In this document: in pieces, positions 43,138 through 52,434 of the stretch
How positions within the stretch are numbered: the stretch's first letter is position 1
How the letters are laid out: each line of letters opens with the position of its first letter
Source of the DNA: an uncultured Alphaproteobacteria bacterium
GTDB taxonomy: Bacteria; Pseudomonadota; Alphaproteobacteria; Thalassobaculales; Thalassobaculaceae
Direction: 5' to 3'
DNA length: 64,000 bases
NCBI GenBank assembly: GCA_937776645.1
Contig: CALMRI010000047.1
Span: 1 to 64,000 of the forward strand
Notes under the pieces: model-generated
Databases searched by the model: none
Told to the model about the DNA's origin: nothing
Seen by the model: only the letters and a program-made list of their open reading frames with translations
Made by a program: the position numbers and the translations under genes

Positions 43138-44187
43138 ATGCGTGTCCATGAGCGAGTTGCCTATGCCGTCAGCCAGACTGCTCGGATGGCCTGGTTTACT
43201 GGTCACTATCTGGCGACGCGGCGGCTCGATAGGCTCGCGGCCGTAGGTAAATCCGCACCGGTTTCCGCGCAGCGCCACCGCCGGTCGCGCCTAGTGCGCC
43301 AAGCCCTGATCCGTGGTGCAATCGACTTGGTCCGCCGTGACCTCGCCAATATCGCCGCCGGTCACTACCGACTGCCACGCGATGTGGTACCCAATCCGAT
43401 CGAAGCGATACGCGACTTGTTGCGCTACTATCGGGATCTGCCGCGGGCCAGGGCACGGCGAAAGGCCGGGACATCGTTGGAAGCGCGGGACCTGGCAGCC
43501 GATGGCGCCTATCCGGCTTATTTCGTGCGCAACTTCCATTTTCAGACCGACGGCTATCTCAGTCGCCGCTCCGCCGAGCTCTACGATTTTCAAGTCGAGG
43601 TGCTGTTCACCGGTACCGCCGACGCGATGCGCCGCGCAGCGTTGGTTCCGATCAGTGAATTTCTGGCCAGCCATGCCGGCGGCAATGCCGAGCTTTTGGA
43701 TATCGCCTGCGGGACCGGTGGGTTCCTGGCGACCGTCGGGCATTGCTGGCCGAATTTAGCGCTAAGCGGCTTGGATATCAGCGGACCCTATCTGGCGCAC
43801 GCGCGCCGACGCAGGGGTCTTGCGGGCATCGGGTTTATAGAAGCCAATGCCGAGGTGATCCCGCTAGCGGATGCATCGCGAGACATCGTCACCTGCCTCT
43901 ATGTGTTCCATGAGCTGCCGCGCCCGGTGCGGCGGATTGTCGTCGGCGAAATGGCGCGGGTCCTGCGGCCCGGCGGGCGTCTGGTGCTTCTGGACAGCCT
44001 GCAACTTGGCGATACGCCGGTTCTGGACACCGCTCTGCTGGGTTTTCCGGACAATTTTCATGAGCCTTACTTCCGAGACTATTTGGAACACGATCTGGTG
44101 GCGTTACTGGCCAAAGCTGGGCTGATTGTTAGAACGAAGCGGCCGGCCTACCTCTCCAAGGTGTTCGTCGCCGACAAACCCGCATAG
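43138..44187 (+). CDS. class I SAM-dependent methyltransferase
   Basis: 349 residues. An amino region of ~170 residues rich in Arg (QRHRRSRLVRQALIRGAIDL) and containing GAYPAYFVRNFHFQTDGYLS precedes the methyltransferase core: motif I LLDIACGTGGFLATVG, motif II LSGLDIS, and RVLRPGGRLVLLDSLQLGD. The long amino extension is shared with a group of alphaproteobacterial methyltransferases of unknown substrate. Cytoplasmic, monocistronic. Confidence 0.8.
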   Translation: MRVHERVAYAVSQTARMAWFTGHYLATRRLDRLAAVGKSAPVSAQRHRRSRLVRQALIRGAIDLVRRDLANIAAGHYRLPRDVVPNPIEAIRDLLRYYRDLPRARARRKAGTSLEARDLAADGAYPAYFVRNFHFQTDGYLSRRSAELYDFQVEVLFTGTADAMRRAALVPISEFLASHAGGNAELLDIACGTGGFLATVGHCWPNLALSGLDISGPYLAHARRRRGLAGIGFIEANAEVIPLADASRDIVTCLYVFHELPRPVRRIVVGEMARVLRPGGRLVLLDSLQLGDTPVLDTALLGFPDNFHEPYFRDYLEHDLVALLAKAGLIVRTKRPAYLSKVFVADKPA

Positions 44188-44381
44188 GCGGAAGCCTTCA
44201 ACCCCGCCGGATTAAACCCAGAGATGACCTGTTCAGTGCATATAGTGGAATTGCACATGACGCGGTTTGGCAGCAGGTTTGGTGGCTAGTGGTGCGACCG
44301 AGACGGATGGTTTCTATCCATCTCGATAAGTCGCCCCAACAGATCACTATGTTAGTGGACCAATTCACTCCTGGAGGTTCC

Positions 44382-45113
44382 ATGTCGATATCGCCCGCCG
44401 AGATCCTGAAGCGCGAGATCAAAGTCCTTATTTTCGATCAATATGGCACCGTGGTAGATATGCAGAAAGGCTTGGTTGACGCGGTAACGCCGTTCCTCAA
44501 GGACAAAGGCTGGGAGGGCAAACCAAACCAGTTTGTCACCTGGTGGCGGCGCACGCATTTCGAGGATTCGATGATCGATTCTTTGGTCGATCGTGGCCAT
44601 ACGCCGTACCGGAAGATCGGCCATCGTGCCGTCAGCCAGGTGCTTGATCGCGCCGAAATCAAGCATAGCCAGGCCGAGGTGGAATGGTTGGTTTCGAGGA
44701 TCGAGGAATTGAAGCCATTTCCGGATGTGATCGAGGCGCTGCATCGTCTGCGCCAGCGCTACAAGTTGGTGATCCTCTCGAATGGCGACCGTGACATGCT
44801 GCAGGCGGCCAAGCCGCATATCGGTTTTGATTTCGACCTGACGATCTCGGTTCAGGAATCCGGCGCCTTCAAGCCGGATAAGCGAACCTATGCCAAGGCC
44901 GAGGAGATCATTCGCCATCACTATTCACAGGTCGAGCGCAGCAACATCCTGTTTGTTGCCAATCATGCCTTCGACTGCATCGGCGCGAAGGCATGGGGCA
45001 TGCGCACCGTGTTCATCGATCGACGCTACCGACCGTTCGGACAGACCCCGCATCAACCGGATTTGATCGTCAAGGATTTCGCCGAACTGGCCGGGGCGAT
45101 GACGACGGATTAG
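44382..45113 (+). CDS. haloacid dehalogenase, type II-like
   Basis: HAD-superfamily hydrolase, 243 residues. Nucleophile motif is VLIFDQYGTVVDMQKG: the first Asp is kept and the usual second position is Q-Y-G-T, as in L-2-haloacid dehalogenases (D-x-Y-G-T). Motif II is KLVILSNGDRDML, with K in SGAFKPDKRTYAKAEE and the acidic motif NHAFDCIGAKAWGMRTVFI. Start 44382 has GGAGGTTCC directly upstream. A phosphatase role is also possible, but the DxYGT form favours dehalogenase. Confidence 0.82.
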   Translation: MSISPAEILKREIKVLIFDQYGTVVDMQKGLVDAVTPFLKDKGWEGKPNQFVTWWRRTHFEDSMIDSLVDRGHTPYRKIGHRAVSQVLDRAEIKHSQAEVEWLVSRIEELKPFPDVIEALHRLRQRYKLVILSNGDRDMLQAAKPHIGFDFDLTISVQESGAFKPDKRTYAKAEEIIRHHYSQVERSNILFVANHAFDCIGAKAWGMRTVFIDRRYRPFGQTPHQPDLIVKDFAELAGAMTTD

Positions 45114-45161
45114 ACTTCTCGCCTCGGCTTATTTGAGCGCCACTATATCCCGGAGCCTCGC

Positions 45162-46640
45162 ATGCGCCTTCTCGTCGCCATGATGAAACACGAGACCAAT
45201 ACCTTCTCGCCGGTGCGCACCGACCTGGACCGCTTCATGGCCTGGGGCGGCCACGTCGGCGCCGCTGCCTATCAAACCTACAAGGGCACGGGCTTGCCGT
45301 TTAGCGCCTATCTCGATCTCGCCGAGGCGGCCGGTCATGAGGTAGTCACCCCGATCGCCGCCGAGGCTATGCCCTCGGGTAAGGTAGAGGCCGAGGCCTA
45401 TGAGTTCATGGTCAGCAAAATTCTCGACGCGGTGCGCGACGGTGTCGATGCAGCGCTGCTCGATCTGCATGGGGCCATGGTTTCCGAAGTCACCGATGAC
45501 GGAGAGGGCACCTTGCTGGAGCGAATGCGGGCGATCGCGCCCGGCCTGCCGATAGCCGTGACCTATGACCTGCACACCAACCTTACCCAGAAGATGATCG
45601 ATAATTGCACCTGTCTAATCGGCTACAAGACCTACCCGCATGTCGATATGCACGCAGTCGGCGATAAGATCGGGCGGGTCATGCTGGATCATCTCGCCGG
45701 TAAGAACATGCCGGTGATGGCCTGGGGGCATCCACCGTTGCTGGCTCAAACTCTGCGGATGGGTCATGACGACGAGCCGATGAAGAGCCTGCTCGATCTG
45801 GCCCGCGTGGCCGAAGCCGAGCCGGGTATTCTGGCCGCCACGGTGTTTGGCGGTTTCCCGCTCGCCGATTTTCATGATGCCGGCGGTTCGGTCTGTATCG
45901 TTGCCGATGGCGATATGGCTCAGGCCGAGAAATGGCGCGACAGGTTGGTCGCCGAAATGTGGCGTAACCGTGCGGAATTCGTCTATCAGGGCGAACCTCT
46001 GGAGGATGCGGTGAGCCGGGCCAAGGCCGTGACCGAGGGACCGGTGCTGTTGCTCGACCATGCGGACAATGTCGGGTCCGGTGGCACCCAGGACGTGATG
46101 ACAGTGATCGAGGAAGTTATACGCCAGGGGTTGGAGGACGTGGCGGTGGCCGCGGTTTACGATCCCGGCGCGATCGCTATCATGCAAAAGGCTGGAATTG
46201 GCGCCACCGTGACCTTACAGCTTGGCGGCAAGACCGAAATGCCGTCGATCAACATGAAGGGCGCGCCGTTGGAAGTGACCGGTACGGTGAAAACCTTGAC
46301 CAGTGGTGAGTGGGTCGTGCGCGGCCCGATGTATACCGGGGTCAAGGTCTCGATGGGCCACTCGGCGGTTCTTGATACCGGCATGGTGGAGATTGTCATC
46401 ACCTCACGCCACCACGAGCCCTGGGATCTTGGGGTTTTCACATCTGTTGGGATCCAGCCGGAGCACAAGCACTATCTGTTGCTGAAATCACGCATCCACT
46501 ACCGCGCCGGCTTCGGCGATCTCGGCAAGCACACCATCACCTGTGATGGTCACGGGGTGACCACGTCGGATAACACACTCCTGGACTTCCAGAAGGTGCG
46601 CCGCCCGATCTATCCTCTCGATAACATTAACGAGCCCTGA
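45162..46640 (+). CDS. M81 family metallopeptidase (MlrC-like)
   Basis: 492 residues. The microcystinase C family was named for hydrolysis of linearised microcystin, but most members act in unknown amide or peptide catabolism. The first zinc motif is MMKHETNTFSPVRTDLDRF, DLHGAMVSEVTDDGEG and YDLHTNLTQKMIDNC follow, and LLDHADNVGSGGTQDVMTVI is the conserved centre. Full length. It begins an accessory cluster in which four genes follow within 60 bases of each other. Confidence 0.88.
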   Translation: MRLLVAMMKHETNTFSPVRTDLDRFMAWGGHVGAAAYQTYKGTGLPFSAYLDLAEAAGHEVVTPIAAEAMPSGKVEAEAYEFMVSKILDAVRDGVDAALLDLHGAMVSEVTDDGEGTLLERMRAIAPGLPIAVTYDLHTNLTQKMIDNCTCLIGYKTYPHVDMHAVGDKIGRVMLDHLAGKNMPVMAWGHPPLLAQTLRMGHDDEPMKSLLDLARVAEAEPGILAATVFGGFPLADFHDAGGSVCIVADGDMAQAEKWRDRLVAEMWRNRAEFVYQGEPLEDAVSRAKAVTEGPVLLLDHADNVGSGGTQDVMTVIEEVIRQGLEDVAVAAVYDPGAIAIMQKAGIGATVTLQLGGKTEMPSINMKGAPLEVTGTVKTLTSGEWVVRGPMYTGVKVSMGHSAVLDTGMVEIVITSRHHEPWDLGVFTSVGIQPEHKHYLLLKSRIHYRAGFGDLGKHTITCDGHGVTTSDNTLLDFQKVRRPIYPLDNINEP

Positions 46641-46669
46641 GGCATCGGGGCTAGCTTGGGAGAGCATGG

Positions 46670-47665
46670 ATGGCCCGAATAGGGGTGGCATTTTCCGGTG
46701 GTGGCACGGCCTCAGACATCGTCGATTGCGTCAAGCTGGCGGAAGACCGGGGCTATGAATCGGCTTGGGTCACCGAAGGCCATGGCGGCGACCAGTTCGC
46801 CGTGCTCTCCGGCTGCGCGGTCGCGACCTCGACAATCAAGCTGGGCACCGCGATCAGCAGCGTTTTTGTGCGTTCCGCCCCGACCATAGCCATGGCAGCG
46901 GCCACGGTGGACGATCTGTCCAGCGGGCGTTTCATCCTCGGCCTGGGGTCAAGCCACAAGGTCCAGGTCGAGCCGGAGCATGGCGTCCCTTTCGGCAAGC
47001 CTATCACCCGGGTCAGAGAGACCGTCGATGTGGTGCGCCAGTTGTTGGCCGAGGGATCGGTTAGCTATGACGGTGAGACCATCAAAATCGAGAAATTTGA
47101 TCTGTGGTTCAAACCACATCGCCCGTCTTTGCCGATCTATCTCGCCGGGCTGTTCCCGAAGATGGCCTCGGTTTGCGGCGAAATCTCCGACGGCATCATC
47201 CTGACCCGCAGTACGGTGAAGACGGCAACCGAGATCCGCCGCAATCTGGCCGAGGGCGCCGCCAAGGTCGGGCGTGATATCGCCAAGATCGACGTCACAT
47301 CACTTTTGCCAACGGCGGTGGCCGACAGCCGCGCCGAGGCGATGGAGATGATGCGGCCCGGTCTGGCACTCTATGCCGGGTTCTTTCCGCGCTACAACAA
47401 ACTGATCGCCAGCCATGGCTTCGAGGAGGAGGCCGCCGACATCGCCGCGGCGTTCCAACGAGGTGATATGGAGGGCGCAACGCGGGCGGTCAGCGATGCC
47501 ATGGTTGATGCGACCAGCGTCTGCGGCACACCGGTGCAATGCCGCGAACGGATAGACGCCTACCGAGATTCCGGCATCGATCTACCTATCATCAGCCCCT
47601 TCGTGCGGGGCGGTGATGCCCGCGCACGGTTCGCGGCGGCGATCCAAGCCTGTGTGGCGGAGTGA
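46670..47665 (+). CDS. luciferase-like (LLM class) flavin-dependent oxidoreductase
   Basis: 331 residues of the bacterial luciferase/F420 TIM-barrel fold. The start ARIGVAFSGGGTASDIVDCV, then the typical AEDRGYESAWVTEGHGGDQF, AATVDDLSSGRFILGLGSSH and ISDGIILTRSTVKTATEIR. Uses FMNH2 or F420; the electron donor is not known. Thirty bases after the mlrC-like gene and 7 before the CoA-transferase pair, so likely one operon for breakdown of a nitrogenous or cyclic compound. Confidence 0.83.
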   Translation: MARIGVAFSGGGTASDIVDCVKLAEDRGYESAWVTEGHGGDQFAVLSGCAVATSTIKLGTAISSVFVRSAPTIAMAAATVDDLSSGRFILGLGSSHKVQVEPEHGVPFGKPITRVRETVDVVRQLLAEGSVSYDGETIKIEKFDLWFKPHRPSLPIYLAGLFPKMASVCGEISDGIILTRSTVKTATEIRRNLAEGAAKVGRDIAKIDVTSLLPTAVADSRAEAMEMMRPGLALYAGFFPRYNKLIASHGFEEEAADIAAAFQRGDMEGATRAVSDAMVDATSVCGTPVQCRERIDAYRDSGIDLPIISPFVRGGDARARFAAAIQACVAE

Positions 47666-47672
47666 ACGACTG

Positions 47673-48350
47673 ATGGCAATCGACAAGCGAGTGCAATCGG
47701 CGGCTGACGGTATCGGTCCGGTCAAGGACGGCGCCGTGGTCATGGTCTCGGGCTTTGGTGGCGCCGGTTTCGCCAATATCCTGCAGGACACGCTGCTGGA
47801 AATCGGCCCGAGGGACATAACGCTGGTGGCAAACTCGGCTACCCATCCGTTCTCTCATACCCATAAACTGGTCGAGGCCGGCCTGGTCGCCAAGGTCATC
47901 GTCACCGCCGCGCGTGGCCGGGGCAGTGATCTGTCACCGTTCGAGCTGTTGTGGCGGGATGGTAAGATCGAGCTTGAATGTGTCCCCCAGGGTAGTTTTT
48001 CCGAGCGGATCCGCGCTGGTGGGGCCGGAATTCCAGCGTTTTTCACCCCGGCCGGCTATGGCACCGATCTCTGCGCTGGCAAGGAAGTACGCGAGTTCAA
48101 TGGCCGCCCGCATGTGCTGGAAACTGCGATCACTGGTGATCTGGCGTTGATACGCGGTGATTGTGGCGACCGTTACGGCAATGTCAGCTTTCGTTTTACC
48201 CAGATGAATTTTGGCCATGCCATGGCGACGGCCTGTGCCCATACCGTGGTCGAGGTTCGTGAGGCGCTGGACGAAGCGATGCCCCAGGAAGAGGTTCAGC
48301 TGCCCGGTGTATACGTCAACAGTGTGGTCGCCGTTGGAGGAGAGCCATGA
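47673..48350 (+). CDS. CoA-transferase family I, subunit A
   Basis: 225 residues with the CoA-transferase glycine-rich start MVSGFGGAGFANILQDTLLE, ITLVANSATH and GIPAFFTPAGYGTDLCAGKE, plus GDCGDRYGNVSFRFTQMNFG. Moves CoA between acyl groups such as succinyl-CoA and a 3-oxoacid. It overlaps subunit B by 4 bases (ATGA), the usual coupling. Confidence 0.9.
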   Translation: MAIDKRVQSAADGIGPVKDGAVVMVSGFGGAGFANILQDTLLEIGPRDITLVANSATHPFSHTHKLVEAGLVAKVIVTAARGRGSDLSPFELLWRDGKIELECVPQGSFSERIRAGGAGIPAFFTPAGYGTDLCAGKEVREFNGRPHVLETAITGDLALIRGDCGDRYGNVSFRFTQMNFGHAMATACAHTVVEVREALDEAMPQEEVQLPGVYVNSVVAVGGEP

Positions 48351-49024
48351 GCGTCCTGAGCAGAAACCAGATGGCTTGGCGCGCGGCCCAGGATCTGCCG
48401 GATGGCGGCGTGGTCAATCTCGGCCTTGGCATGCCGGTGTTGGTCTCGAACTATATGCCGGCCGACCGTGACATTTTCCTGCAATCGGAAAATGGAATCC
48501 TCGGCGTTGGACCGGAGGCCGAGGACGGGTATGAGGATCGCAATTTGGTCGACGCCGGAAGCCGCCGGATCACGCTGCGTGCCGGGGCCTCGATCGTCGA
48601 TTCGGCCAGTTCTTTCGCGATGATCCGCGGTGGTCATATCGACGTTACGATTCTCGGCGCCTTCGAGGTCGCGGTGAACGGCGATCTGGCGAACTGGGAT
48701 TCGCGGGTTCCGGACAAGGGGCCGCTGGTGGGGGGCGCCATGGATCTGGCGGCAGGCGCTAAATCGACCTGGACACTCATGCAGTATAATACCCGTGACG
48801 GGGCTCCAAGATTGCGCCACGCCTGTTCATTGCCGCTCACCGCGCCGGGTTGCGTGAAGCGGGTCTACACCGATATCGCGGTGGTTGAGGTGAGGGTTGG
48901 AGGATTTGTTGCAACCGAGATCATTCCGACGATCAGTGCCGAGGATCTGCGCGCCCGCACCGGCGCTCCGATTGCGATCGCTGGTGATTGCCGACCTCTT
49001 GTCGCGCCAATGATTGAAGGCTGA
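48347..49024 (+). CDS. CoA-transferase family I, subunit B
   Basis: 225 residues. The catalytic Glu forming the glutamyl-CoA thioester is in LQSENGILGVGPEAEDGYED, and LGLGMPVLVSNYMPADRD precedes it. It also has MIRGGHIDVTILGAFEVAVN, the conserved strand-turn. Substrate could be 3-oxoadipate, acetoacetate or 3-oxo acids; the cluster does not tell. Last intact gene of the plus-strand operon. Confidence 0.9.
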   Translation: MSVLSRNQMAWRAAQDLPDGGVVNLGLGMPVLVSNYMPADRDIFLQSENGILGVGPEAEDGYEDRNLVDAGSRRITLRAGASIVDSASSFAMIRGGHIDVTILGAFEVAVNGDLANWDSRVPDKGPLVGGAMDLAAGAKSTWTLMQYNTRDGAPRLRHACSLPLTAPGCVKRVYTDIAVVEVRVGGFVATEIIPTISAEDLRARTGAPIAIAGDCRPLVAPMIEG

Positions 49025-49127
49025 GACCGAGGCGTGAGCCGGAGCAACCGTTGGATCAAGGTGCCTGCCTGAATGCTTGATCCCAAGCCTCGGGCACCAA
49101 GGCATATCCCGTGCCTTGCCGCTTGAG

Positions 49128-49660
49128 TCAGAAAAATGCCGGGAAATGCAGATGCAGCCCGGCGACCAGAAAGCGCTCGGAATCGACCATGTCGAAGATC
49201 CGCCGGAGGGTGGCAATGGCGCCGGCGGGATCGATATCATAGGTGACGCCAGTTTCCGGCAAGGCGCCCTGCACTTCCGATACATGCACGGTATCGCCCC
49301 AGATCAGCAGAAATTCCTTTTCGTGGGCCACGAGTTAGGCATTGTGAAACAACAGCGCCTTGTTTGCGAAATCGAGCAGTCCGCCAGCATGATCCGGGTG
49401 CATATGGGTCAGCAATACCGTACCGATATCCTTGGCGTCGACCCCGGCCACCGCCAGGTTTTTCTGCTGCTGGCCGGCGGTGTCGAATAGGTAAGTGCCG
49501 GATCCGGCATCGTTGACCACAGCGGGCTGGCCGGGCGCCCGGACCACAAAGGTATTTACCGAGGTGCGCCGACTGAGCAGCGGCCGAAAGGCCTCGCCTA
49601 ACAGCCCTTCAGCCTCGCTGCGTTCGACGTTGACGGGATTTGCGCCCCAGGGATTTCAGT
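49128..49660 (-). pseudogene. metallo-beta-lactamase fold hydrolase with internal deletion
   Basis: Segments: SRRTSVNTFVVRAPGQPAVV, TVLLTHMHPDHAGGLLDFAN with the HxHxDH zinc box, a TAG after FHNA (about 49332-49334), and then HEKEFLLIWGDTVHVSEVQG, DIDPAGAIATLRRIFDM and LLVAGLHLHFPAFF-like end. Comparison with the family shows about 70-80 codons missing at the join, including the third zinc His. The start is not evident. Dead gene. Confidence 0.75.
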
Positions 49661-49735
49661 GTTGGGGCGAGAGGCGGCGGAATTCCCCCTGGGGTCTGTC
49701 ATGACCTCTTCCTCTTGGTTTCTTGATGCCGCCCC

Positions 49736-50866
49736 TCACCGACCAGCGAGGATGTTACTCACCAGGTCGTTCATTCTACCCAGGCCTTCGCGAAGATACC
49801 CCTCCTGCAGCGCCGAGCTGATGCGGAGATGTTGGTCCAGGCCGAAACAGTCTCCGGGGACCATAAGGACGCTTTTCTCGGAGCGCAGACGGTGCACGAG
49901 GTCGGTCGAGCCGATCGGTAGGTCATAGCGAACGAAGGAGAGAGCCGAGGCCATTGGCGGCACTACGGAAAACACATCGCGATGCGACGCCAGCATTTTC
50001 TCCAGGGTCGCGAAGCCGTCGCGAATCAAGCGGCGGGTGCGCTGAATTAACTGGTCTCTAACCTTTGGGCGGAGCGCCACTTCACCCAGCCGGTTTCCAA
50101 GCATTGAGGCGCTGATCGTGGTGAACTCATGACGCCGCCACAATGCAGTCGTCACGGTCTCTGGCGCCACCACCCAGCCGAGCCGCAGACCCGGCAAGCC
50201 GTAGGCCTTGCTAAGCCCGTTCACGGCGATCACCTTGTCATAGCGGCCTTGAAAGCTTGGTGTCTGATCATTGCGCTCGCGCTCAGTGCCGGCATAGACC
50301 TCGTCGGCGATCAACCAAGCGCCAACAGCATCGGCGGCTTGGACAATGGCGTTCATCTCGGCCTCGGTCAGGATCTTGCCGCTTGGATTGTTGGGATTTA
50401 CCACCGCAATCATCTTGGTTTTCTCGGTGACGGCCACGGTCAGCGATTCGGTATCGAGCGCCCAACCCCGTGTTTCATCCAGGTTAAAGCTGCGGATCAC
50501 CGCGCCTCGATTGCGGGCAGCCCCTTCGACCTGCATATAGGTCGGCCGCATCACCGCCAACTCGTCACCCGGTTCCAGTAGGGTGTTCACCAGCAGATAA
50601 TTGGCTTCTGAGGCGCCGATAGTCACCAGGACGTTCTCGGGTTTGGCGTCGCCATAAAGCGCCGCGATTCGTTCGCGCAACGCCAGATCACCGTTCACCT
50701 CTGGATAGTTGAGCAGCGTGTCGAGCATTGGCTCCACCCCCTCGCCGGCCATCTCCAGCAATTCGCGCAACAGCACCGGATAGACCCCGCTTTCAGCGAA
50801 GTTGAAATCTACGGTCTGCTCCCAGTCCGAAAGCAGTTGCTCCAGCGCGAAGGGTTCGAATTCCAT
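49736..50866 (-). CDS. PLP-dependent aminotransferase class I/II
   Basis: 376 residues of fold type I. VTIGASEANYLLVNTLLEPG and VVNPNNPSGKILTEAEM contain the PLP-ring and phosphate residues, the Schiff-base Lys is in VNGLSKAYGLPGLRLGWVV, and the substrate Arg in QHLRISSAL. Start 50866 follows AAGG at good distance; the Met at 50881 lacks it. Unlike the DapC-like pseudogene it is complete. Substrate unclear; related to MalY/aspartate-type transaminases. Confidence 0.85.
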   Translation of the reverse strand: MEFEPFALEQLLSDWEQTVDFNFAESGVYPVLLRELLEMAGEGVEPMLDTLLNYPEVNGDLALRERIAALYGDAKPENVLVTIGASEANYLLVNTLLEPGDELAVMRPTYMQVEGAARNRGAVIRSFNLDETRGWALDTESLTVAVTEKTKMIAVVNPNNPSGKILTEAEMNAIVQAADAVGAWLIADEVYAGTERERNDQTPSFQGRYDKVIAVNGLSKAYGLPGLRLGWVVAPETVTTALWRRHEFTTISASMLGNRLGEVALRPKVRDQLIQRTRRLIRDGFATLEKMLASHRDVFSVVPPMASALSFVRYDLPIGSTDLVHRLRSEKSVLMVPGDCFGLDQHLRISSALQEGYLREGLGRMNDLVSNILAGR

Positions 50867-50961
50867 CTCTAGACCTTCCATAACTCAATTGCTGGTCAAA
50901 GCTCGATTGAGGGGCGTTCCCCCAACCTCGCAAGCAAGACCAGCACGAGAGGATTTGCAAG

Positions 50962-51229
50962 ATGAAAGAACAGGTGCAAGCATTGGAGAAAGCTGGCTTC
51001 AACCAAGTCCAGATCGATGCCTTAGCGGATTTCATGCAAGAGCAGACGGCAACCCGGGCGGATATGCTTGAATCGCTCGGCAATCTTGGCGAACGAATCG
51101 AGGCGGCCCGCGGTGACCTGGGCTTGGAAATTTCCACCGTGCGCGTTGGGCGACCGGCGTGTCGGTCGCTTTATCGGTGGCGATCCATACGAAGCTGTTA
51201 ATCCAGAGGCCGCGCAAGTGGCTCCCCTG
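50962..51229 (+). pseudogene. DUF1640-like coiled-coil/TM protein, frameshifted
   Basis: The first ~58 residues (MKEQVQALEKAGFNQVQIDA, LADFMQEQTATRADMLESL) look like the DUF1640/CCDC90 family, a coiled coil anchored by one C-terminal membrane helix. After a shift near 51140 the next frame gives exactly such a helix, WATGVSVALSVAIHTKLLIQ, followed by a basic tail and stop at about 51229. The unshifted frame ends in an Arg-rich, Cys-rich string. One indel; family known, role unknown. Confidence 0.55.
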
Positions 51230-51243
51230 ACATAAGGAATTCC

Positions 51244-52389
51244 ATGTCTTCTCACGATCTTCTTCTTACCGGTGGCCGCGTCATCGACCCGTCGCAGGAC
51301 CTCGACACCATCGCCGATGTCGCCTTCGTCGGCGGCAAGGTGGTCGCGGTCGGCCCGAACCTGCCCCGTGACGGGGTGGCGGATGTGCGTGATGTGTCGG
51401 GCAAGCTGGTTACTCCGGGGTTGATTGATCTGCATACCCATGTCTATTGGGGCGGTACGTCGATCGGCGTTGACCCGACTGATTACGCCCGACGCTGCGG
51501 GACCACCACGATGATTGACGCCGGTACGGCCGGGGCGGGTAACTTCGCCGGCTTCCGGGCCCATGTGATCGAGCCTTGCGAGGCCAGGGTCCTGGCCTAT
51601 CTCAACGTCTCCTTCGCCGGCATCTTCGCGTTTAGCGACACGGTGATGGTCGGCGAGTCGGAAGACGTGCGAATGCTGCACCCCAGGGCCTGTCTGCATG
51701 TGGCCAATTTGAACAAGGACCTATTGGTTGGCATCAAGGTACGCGTCGGCGCCCGGGCCAGTGGAGCCATGGGTTACGCACCGCTGGATATCGCCATTGA
51801 GGTCGCCGAGGAGGCTGACCTGCCGGTGATGTGTCACCTGGATTGGCCGCCGCCCAGCCGCCGCGACGTGGTCACCCGGTTACGCGCTGGCGACGTGTTG
51901 ACGCATTGCTTCCGGCCCTTCCCCGCAGCTCCGGCGCGCGGTGACGGGCGGGTGCGCGAGGAAATTCTCGAGGCGCGGGAGCGCGGCGTCCTGTTCGATA
52001 TCGGCCATGGCATGGGATCCTTCGGCTTCGCCACAGCCGAGGCGATGCTGGATGCAGGCTTTCTGCCGGACGCAATTTCCAGCGATGTGCATTCCCTTAG
52101 TATTAAGGGGCCGGCCTATGATCAGCTCGTGACCCTGTCGAAATTCCTGCATTTGGGTATGTCAGTGAAGGACATCATCGCCGCCACCACCTCGGGCCCG
52201 GCGCGGGCGATCAGGCGCCCGGATCTCGGCACGCTTAAGCCCGGTAGGATCGGTGATGCAACCGTGTTGGAAATCTCCGATGCGCCTGTCAGTTTCACCG
52301 ATTCTCTGGGCGAGACCCGGAACGGCAACAAAAGCTTCGTGCTCTCTGGCGTGGTCATCGGCGGCAAGTGGTGGCACGACGCCGCGTAG
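51244..52389 (+). CDS. amidohydrolase/deacetylase family metallohydrolase
   Basis: 381 residues, dihydroorotase-like fold. HxH in LVTPGLIDLHTHVYWGG, the carboxylated Lys in DLLVGIKVRVGARASG, metal His in MCHLDWPPPS and LTHCFRPFPAAP, and the Asp in ISSDVHSLSIKG. C-terminal strand returns with LKPGRIGDATVLEISDAPVS. Close in layout to the uncharacterised amidohydrolase/deacetylase group (D-glucosaminate or N-acyl amino acid related). Possibly opens the ring of the compound handled by this cluster. Confidence 0.85.
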   Translation: MSSHDLLLTGGRVIDPSQDLDTIADVAFVGGKVVAVGPNLPRDGVADVRDVSGKLVTPGLIDLHTHVYWGGTSIGVDPTDYARRCGTTTMIDAGTAGAGNFAGFRAHVIEPCEARVLAYLNVSFAGIFAFSDTVMVGESEDVRMLHPRACLHVANLNKDLLVGIKVRVGARASGAMGYAPLDIAIEVAEEADLPVMCHLDWPPPSRRDVVTRLRAGDVLTHCFRPFPAAPARGDGRVREEILEARERGVLFDIGHGMGSFGFATAEAMLDAGFLPDAISSDVHSLSIKGPAYDQLVTLSKFLHLGMSVKDIIAATTSGPARAIRRPDLGTLKPGRIGDATVLEISDAPVSFTDSLGETRNGNKSFVLSGVVIGGKWWHDAA

Positions 52390-52434
52390 CAGGAAAAACG
52401 GTCGTTCTTCTCACGTCTCGCCTCAAGTAGCGTC